In this document: positions 59,315-64,000 of the stretch, one piece after another
Layout: each line of letters opens with the position of its first letter
Position numbering within the stretch: position 1 is the stretch's first letter
DNA from: an uncultured Faecalibacterium sp.
GTDB taxonomy: Bacteria > Bacillota > Clostridia > Oscillospirales > Ruminococcaceae
Direction of reading: 5' to 3'
Assembly (NCBI GenBank): GCA_937880095.1
Contig: CALFLK010000007.1
Coordinates: 248,001-312,000, forward strand
Length of the DNA: 64,000 nt
Translations under genes and position numbers: made by a program
The notes under the pieces: model-generated
The model's database searches: none
What the model was told of the DNA's origin: nothing
The model's input: only the letters and a program-made list of their open reading frames with translations

Positions 59315-60556
59315 ATGTCTGCTTCGGGCAAGAAGCTCTTGATTGTTACACAGCATTTCTGGCCGGAAAACTTTCGTATCAACGATATTGTCGATGGTTT
59401 TCTTGCCGATGGCATTCAGGTCGATGTGCTGTGCGGTCTGCCCAACTACCCCAAGGGAGAATGGTTTGACGGCTACAGCTCCTCCGGTCCTATGGAGGAA
59501 TGCTGGCACGGCGCACACATCTATCGCTGCAAGGAAATTCCCCGAACCGGCAACTCTTCGATTCGTATTTTTCTCAACTATGTTTCCTGGCCGCTGTATG
59601 CCGCGCTTGCGCTGCATCGGCTGCCCGGCGGTTATGATGCCGTTCTGTGTTACAATACCAGCCCTGTTTTGATGAGCTGGCCCGCTATTTTAGCGGCACA
59701 CAAATTCAAAGCTCCTTTGACCAACTATGTGTTGGATATCTGGCCGGAAAACCTGTATTCTGTTTTGAACGTAAAGAACAGTTTTCTGCGCTGGGTGGCT
59801 CTGTCTGTGTCGGATTGGCACTATCGCCGTGCTGACCGACTGATTGCTATGAGCCCCGGTCTGGAAAATCGTCTGCAAAAGCGTGTCGGTTTTCAAAACG
59901 CTCGCTCTTGCGTAGAAAAAGAAAAAAGCTATGCCGTCATTCCCCAGTATTGCGAGGATTTCTATGCACAGTCTGCCTGTGATCCTGCGCTGAAAGAGGC
60001 TGGTAAAAATCGCTTCACGCTGATGTTTGCCGGCAACTTTTCTCCTGCGCAGAGTCTGAATACCGTGCTCCATGCCTTAAAGAAAATCAAAGATAAAGCA
60101 CCTGTCCATCTGGTTCTGGTCGGCGATGGCATGAGCCGCCCTGAACTGGAGCATCTGACGGATGAACTGGACCTGCGTGACCGTGTCACATTCTACGGCA
60201 GCGTTGCACCGACTGAAATTCCCGCATTGACCGGCGCAGCGGATGCGCTTCTGGTTTCCCTGTCCGATTCGCCGGATTTGGGTCTGACCATTCCCGCTAA
60301 GCTGGCAAGCTGTATGGCAGCGAAAAAGCCCTTGCTGGTTTCTATGAACGGCGAAGGTGCCGTTGCTGCTGCAGAATGCGGCGGTGCGCTTGTCAGCCCT
60401 GCCTGCGACAGTGATACGCTTGCTCATAATCTGCTCACCTTGGCTTCCCTGCCGGATTCTGAGCGCGTTGCAATGGGCAACAGTGCCTATGCATACTACA
60501 TTTCCCACTATCGGCGCGACCATCTGCTCCGTAAGTTAGAGGACTTTATTTTTTAA
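59315..60556 (+). CDS. WbuB-like GT4 glycosyltransferase (probable 2-acetamido-6-deoxyhexose transferase)
   Basis: A GT-B transferase of 413 residues from the ATG at 59315, after GGAGAGGAG. It opens LLIVTQHFWPENFRINDIVD and continues with GLPNYPKGEWFDGY and DIWPENLYSVL, the hallmarks of WbuB-type transferases that attach L-FucNAc from the CapEFG product in enterobacterial O-antigens. The C-domain has GNFSPAQSLNTVL, LVGDGMSRPELEHL and DSPDLGLTIPAKLASCMAA. It directly follows capG by 28 bases. The sugar is L-FucNAc or L-QuiNAc according to the pathway actually run. Confidence 0.85.
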   Translation: MSASGKKLLIVTQHFWPENFRINDIVDGFLADGIQVDVLCGLPNYPKGEWFDGYSSSGPMEECWHGAHIYRCKEIPRTGNSSIRIFLNYVSWPLYAALALHRLPGGYDAVLCYNTSPVLMSWPAILAAHKFKAPLTNYVLDIWPENLYSVLNVKNSFLRWVALSVSDWHYRRADRLIAMSPGLENRLQKRVGFQNARSCVEKEKSYAVIPQYCEDFYAQSACDPALKEAGKNRFTLMFAGNFSPAQSLNTVLHALKKIKDKAPVHLVLVGDGMSRPELEHLTDELDLRDRVTFYGSVAPTEIPALTGAADALLVSLSDSPDLGLTIPAKLASCMAAKKPLLVSMNGEGAVAAAECGGALVSPACDSDTLAHNLLTLASLPDSERVAMGNSAYAYYISHYRRDHLLRKLEDFIF

Positions 60557-60577
60557 GCCTGAGGGAGGTTCTAATCG

Positions 60578-61300
60578 TTGAAACATTCAGACGTCCTAGT
60601 TATCATTCCCTGCTATAACGAAGAAGCAAATATCCAGCGCGTTGTTCAGCGCCTAATGGATACCTGCCCTGATGTGGATTATCTGGTCGTCAATGACTGC
60701 TCCACCGACCACAGCGAAGCAATCCTGAAGGAAAATCATTTCAATTACGTTTCTATGCCCGTTAATGTCGGCATTGGCGGTGGTGTGCAGACTGGTTATC
60801 GCTATGCACGAGATAACGGCTATCAAATTGCTGTTCAAATGGATGGCGACGGGCAGCACTCCCCTGAATATCTGGAAACCGTGATTGCACCTGTCCGCAG
60901 CGGTGAGCTGGATCAGTGTATTGGCAGCCGTTTCTTGGAAAAAGAGGGTTTCCAGTCCAGCTTTTTGCGTCGATTTGGTATTCGTTTTCTCTCTGCACTG
61001 ATTTACCTGCTTTCCGGTGTCAAAGTGCATGATGTCACCAGTGGTTTCCGTGCAACCGGTCCCGAGCTGACAGCTTTTTTTGCGGATAACTATGCAGCGG
61101 ATTATCCGGAGCCGGAAGCAATTATGACCGCAACACTGGCTGGTTTCAAAATCGGTGAAGCACCTGTCATTATGAACGAACGTCTGGGTGGCACATCCAG
61201 CATTCGCAGTTTCAAAAGTGCTTACTATATGATCAAAGTCAGTCTGGCTTTGATTATCGATCGTATGTCCTGCCACCGGAAAGGAGGTCCTCGCACATGA
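60578..61300 (+). CDS. Dolichol-phosphate-mannose-synthase-like GT2 glycosyltransferase
   Basis: A 240-residue GT2 of the DPM1 type, which usually loads one sugar onto a polyprenyl phosphate. Motifs are VIIPCYNEEANIQRV, VVNDCSTDHSEA, the VQMDGDGQHSP metal-binding stretch and the ERLGGTSSIRSFKSAYYM C-terminal helix. It starts TTG at 60578 after GGGAGG. DUF2304 follows and overlaps its last 4 bases, a pair that often travels together; the partner may be a membrane component of this transferase. Confidence 0.88.
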   Translation: MKHSDVLVIIPCYNEEANIQRVVQRLMDTCPDVDYLVVNDCSTDHSEAILKENHFNYVSMPVNVGIGGGVQTGYRYARDNGYQIAVQMDGDGQHSPEYLETVIAPVRSGELDQCIGSRFLEKEGFQSSFLRRFGIRFLSALIYLLSGVKVHDVTSGFRATGPELTAFFADNYAADYPEPEAIMTATLAGFKIGEAPVIMNERLGGTSSIRSFKSAYYMIKVSLALIIDRMSCHRKGGPRT

Positions 61301-61671
61301 GTCCTGTCAATCAATTTGTTTTTATCCTGATTGGGCTTTGCATGCTGCTCTGTGTCCTCGTTTTGCTGAAAAAGGATGTGCTTTCTGTCAAGTACTCTCT
61401 TTTGTGGCTTTTATGCAGCTGTGGTCTTTTGCTCATTGCGATTTTCCCCTATATCATCTATGTGATTCGGGATATTTTCGATATGGTCATGCCATCCAAT
61501 GTGGTGTTTATGATCATGTTCGGATTTGTTTTGCTGCTGCTTTTATCCCATAGTGTTGCAGTCACAGAACTGAGTCACAAATCAAAGCGTCAGACGCAGT
61601 CCATTGCTCTTTTAGAAAAACGCGTTCGCGAACTGGAAGAACAGTTGAATCAAAAAGATCAGAAAAAATAA
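61297..61671 (+). CDS. DUF2304 membrane protein
   Basis: A 124-residue protein with three hydrophobic segments (about residues 7-24, 34-56 and 70-85) and a coiled-coil C-terminal tail (KSKRQTQSIALLEKRVRELE). DUF2304 members regularly follow DPM1-type GT2 genes and are thought to assist them in the membrane. Its ATG overlaps the GT2 stop by 4 bases. No enzymatic motif is visible. Confidence 0.85.
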   Translation: MSPVNQFVFILIGLCMLLCVLVLLKKDVLSVKYSLLWLLCSCGLLLIAIFPYIIYVIRDIFDMVMPSNVVFMIMFGFVLLLLLSHSVAVTELSHKSKRQTQSIALLEKRVRELEEQLNQKDQKK

Positions 61672-61730
61672 CTGCATCTTTGATTTTGTCCCATCAGGCG
61701 TACAAGATCTGGTGTTAGGAGTCGTTCGTT

Positions 61731-63212
61731 ATGGATTTTAATTCGCTTGCTTTTTTGGGCTTTTTCTGCGGCGTAGCAGTATTAACCTACTGCTTTCCCC
61801 GTAGGGCAAAGCCCTATTTTTTGCTGCTTGCCAGCTATGCTTTTTACCTGTATAAGCCGGAAAACGCACGCATGGTCGGGCTCTTGGTCAGTGCAACCGT
61901 CATTACATACGGCTGTGGTCTTGCCTTGGATTATTTGAAAGGAAAATGGGCGCGGCTGCTGTGTTTGTGGGCTTCCCTTCTCTTTTGCGGCGGTATCCTG
62001 TTCTATTTCAAATACTTCAATTTCTTTACCCAAGCATGGCACGATCTGGTCGCTTTGTTTGGCGGCACCGTCAAGGTATCGGAACTGAATCTGATTGCGC
62101 CTCTGGGCCTTTCCTACTTTACGTTCCAAAGCCTTGGCTATGTGATTGATGTTTATCTGCATCGCATCAAACCGGTGCGCAATCCTGCCAAGTATGCACT
62201 GTTCGTCAGCTTCTTCCCCTGCATTTTTACCGGTCCTATTGAACGCGCCGAGCATCTGATACCCCAGTTTGACCACCCGCACAAGTTCAACTATGCCCGC
62301 ATGTCCGGCGGTGCATTCCGTATGCTGTGGGGTTATTTCAAAAAGATGGTACTGGCGGATACCATTGCTGCTTTTGTCAGCACTGTATACGCATCCCCCG
62401 AAAAATCCCTTGGACCTTACCTGATTATCGCCAGCCTTCTGTTCAGCTATCAAATTTATCTGGATTTCTCCGGCTGCTGCGATATTGCAATCGGCGGCGC
62501 ACGCGTTTTGGGATTTGATCTGCTGGAAAACTTCAACCGTCCCTTTGCAGCCCGCACTTATACCGAGCTGTGGAACCGCTGGCATATCAGTTTGACCAGT
62601 TGGTTCCGTGATTACATCTTCACCCCGCTTTCTTTCTTTAACCGTGGTCTCCCCGGTTTCTGGGGCAAGCTGCAGGGTTGGTTCAATGTATTCATCATCT
62701 TCCCCATCAGTGGTCTGTGGCATGGTCCTAGCTGGAACTATGTCATTTGGGGTGCTTTCAATGGTCTGTTCCTGGTTTTCGGCAAGGCAACTGCTAAAAA
62801 ACGCCGTCGCCGCAACAAGAAGAACCCTCTTTACAAATCCGATCGTCTAAAGGGCTTCATCCAGCGCACTTGCGTCTATCTGCTCTTTACCTTCTGTATC
62901 GTTTTCTTTGCCGCTGCACTGAATGGCACCAGCGCCTTGACCGTCTTTTCCGGTATGTTCAGCGGTTGGGCTGGCTTTACGCTGCCCGGCTTTGTGCAGG
63001 GTCTTGCCAGTCGTAGTCTGCCGCTTTCTACCATTGGCTTGCTACTGCTTGGCTGTACCTTTGTCGAACTGGTCGAGTGGCGCGGTCCTGTTTACAAATG
63101 GATTCGCCGACAGTGTTTTGTCGTCCGATGGGTCGTTTACTATGTCCTGTCGATGGCAATTCTCTTCTTCGGTGTATTCGGCAAATCCATGTTCATCTAT
63201 CAGCAGTATTAA
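61731..63212 (+). CDS. MBOAT-family O-acyltransferase (AlgI/DltB-like)
   Basis: A polytopic membrane protein of 493 residues that transfers acyl groups across or at the membrane to surface polysaccharides. AlgI/DltB features are LGLSYFTFQSLGYVIDVY, the ELWNRWHISLTSWFRDYIF stretch and the catalytic histidine in SGLWHGPSWNYVIWG (about residue 335). About 11 hydrophobic segments are seen. The companion gene 13 bases later begins like the SGNH-like AlgX/DltD partners, so together they should O-acylate the polymer. Confidence 0.92.
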   Translation: MDFNSLAFLGFFCGVAVLTYCFPRRAKPYFLLLASYAFYLYKPENARMVGLLVSATVITYGCGLALDYLKGKWARLLCLWASLLFCGGILFYFKYFNFFTQAWHDLVALFGGTVKVSELNLIAPLGLSYFTFQSLGYVIDVYLHRIKPVRNPAKYALFVSFFPCIFTGPIERAEHLIPQFDHPHKFNYARMSGGAFRMLWGYFKKMVLADTIAAFVSTVYASPEKSLGPYLIIASLLFSYQIYLDFSGCCDIAIGGARVLGFDLLENFNRPFAARTYTELWNRWHISLTSWFRDYIFTPLSFFNRGLPGFWGKLQGWFNVFIIFPISGLWHGPSWNYVIWGAFNGLFLVFGKATAKKRRRRNKKNPLYKSDRLKGFIQRTCVYLLFTFCIVFFAAALNGTSALTVFSGMFSGWAGFTLPGFVQGLASRSLPLSTIGLLLLGCTFVELVEWRGPVYKWIRRQCFVVRWVVYYVLSMAILFFGVFGKSMFIYQQY

Positions 63213-63224
63213 GGAGGTCACGTT

Positions 63225-64000
63225 ATGAAAAAACAAGTTTCACCGCTGACCTTCTGCCTACGTCGCGCGGTTATTTTTCTGATTATCGCACTGAAATGCT
63301 GTCTGCTGCTGCCGATTCCGCTCTTTATGATGTGGTTCAATTATAAAGTGGACGTCAGTGGCTTGTTCCAAGGCGAACTTGCTCCCCGCGAGGTTGCCTC
63401 TTTGCTGCTGGATGGTCAAACGGTTTCCAACTATGACAAAATGGATGAGCGTCAGGTTCTGGAAATTTATGTGCAAAACCTGCCGGAAGACCAGATTCCT
63501 GATACAGTTGCACTTGGTTCCAGCCGTGTCATGCAGCTCAACAGCGATATCGTTGGCGGCAGCTTTTTCAATGCAGGTATGAGCGGTGCCAGTTTTATGG
63601 ACATTGCCAACACTTGGTACCTGTTTGAGCGTGCCGAAAAAATGCCGAAAAATCTGATTATCTGTGTGGACCCCTGGCTGTTCAACGGTGTATCCACCTC
63701 GGATTTGAACCGCAATTCCGATACCGAGCTGTTCTCTGAATTCTTGGAAAAAGGTCTTGGCATTGCCAGCGATTATGAAGAACCCGACAAGGTTGCGCTC
63801 TGGAAAGCCTTGGTAGACCCTGCTTATTTTCAGGGTAATGTGCGCCACTATCTGACGCAAAAGAAAACCGGGCAGACAACGACCGAAGATGGTGACGATA
63901 TTCCGTTCCATGCCGTTACCGGTGACATTAGTCAGCTGGATTATGCGGTAATGTTCCCCGATGGCAGCATCCAGTATCCGGTGGATTTCCGCACTTGGAC
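63225..64000 (+). CDS. SGNH-like membrane partner of the MBOAT acyltransferase (5' part)
   Basis: The frame is open to the window end (258 codons seen). It starts ATG at 63225 with AAGGAGG 6 bases upstream, 12 bases behind the MBOAT stop. An N-terminal helix (about residues 14-38) anchors it; the extracellular part shows VALGSSRVMQL, the GxSR-type serine stretch of the DUF1574/AlgX-like SGNH hydrolase partners, followed by FFNAGMSGASFMDIANTWYL and a LIICVDPWLF strand. The catalytic Asp/His lies beyond the edge. It probably accepts the acyl group and places it on the polysaccharide. Confidence 0.8.
   Translation, partial: MKKQVSPLTFCLRRAVIFLIIALKCCLLLPIPLFMMWFNYKVDVSGLFQGELAPREVASLLLDGQTVSNYDKMDERQVLEIYVQNLPEDQIPDTVALGSSRVMQLNSDIVGGSFFNAGMSGASFMDIANTWYLFERAEKMPKNLIICVDPWLFNGVSTSDLNRNSDTELFSEFLEKGLGIASDYEEPDKVALWKALVDPAYFQGNVRHYLTQKKTGQTTTEDGDDIPFHAVTGDISQLDYAVMFPDGSIQYPVDFRTW

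Noticed and set aside
1..64000. tRNA genes, rRNA, CRISPR arrays and insertion sequences
   Set aside because: I looked for tRNA-like cloverleaf ends, spaced repeats and transposase motifs on both strands and found none that I could support.

Overview
The window looks like chromosome of a spore-forming, low-to-mid GC Firmicute of the gut Clostridia type, probably Oscillospirales (Ruminococcaceae/Butyricicoccaceae-like). The placement is inference. It rests on a pro-sigma-K gene with its pro-sequence, a ribosomal-protease (Prp) type phage protein, SPKTG-type wall anchoring, abundant lipoproteins, strong AGGAGG ribosome sites and many bidirectional UUCG/T-run terminators. No rRNA, tRNA, CRISPR array, insertion sequence or integrase was seen.

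Layout. 1-2.4 kb (minus): end of a surface-glycan locus (glycosyltransferase cut by the window edge, LicD, GT2). 2.6-6.6 kb: two small secreted or membrane proteins of unknown function, a DUF2975 protein, a GPH sugar transporter and sigK. 6.7-10 kb: a 5'-truncated VanZ, a NeuD/PglD-type acyltransferase, a full-length CapF and a divergent LCP wall-polymer ligase. 10.1-15.8 kb (plus): a SipW signal peptidase with TasA/camelysin-like substrates, a very large von Willebrand A protein broken by a frameshift, and an SPKTG wall-anchored protein. 15.9-20.1 kb: a MutT-type Nudix protein, two secreted covalent-flavin lipoproteins (one fused to a fumarate-reductase-like FAD domain), a lipoprotein and a Fur-family regulator. 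20.1-24.4 kb: a copper module (CopA with CopZ fused at its C-terminus, CsoR with a textbook operator, a nitroreductase, CutC). 24.4-28.4 kb: glycogen branching enzyme, a GH13 amylase and NiaR. 28.5-36.1 kb: RNase Z and a complete oligopeptide ABC transporter (oppABCDF). 36.4-38.7 kb: a multi-cluster 4Fe-4S protein and a trigger-factor-like protein.

38.8-51.2 kb is a self-contained podovirus-like virion module on the minus strand: terminase small and large subunits, P22-like portal, Prp protease, scaffold, N4-gp56-family capsid, small head protein, gp4-like connector, propeller-like tail hub, fibre-like proteins and a probable internal protein. It is controlled from a divergent region with a palindromic operator and an XRE-family regulator. 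It has no visible integrase, replication, lysis or long-tail genes and is bounded by ordinary chromosomal genes. With its own Prp protease beside two substrates that carry an L27-like cleavage motif, it is the most interesting block in the window.

51.4-56.0 kb: a Wzx-type flippase, aspS and pepT. 56.1-64 kb (plus) is a surface polysaccharide operon: CapE, a cupin-less CapF, CapG, a WbuB-like transferase, a DPM1-like GT2, DUF2304, an MBOAT O-acyltransferase and the start of its SGNH-like partner. CapE/F/G make UDP-L-FucNAc in known systems. Here the operon copy of CapF lacks the epimerase (cupin) domain, while a complete CapF sits about 48 kb away, so the sugar made is an open question.
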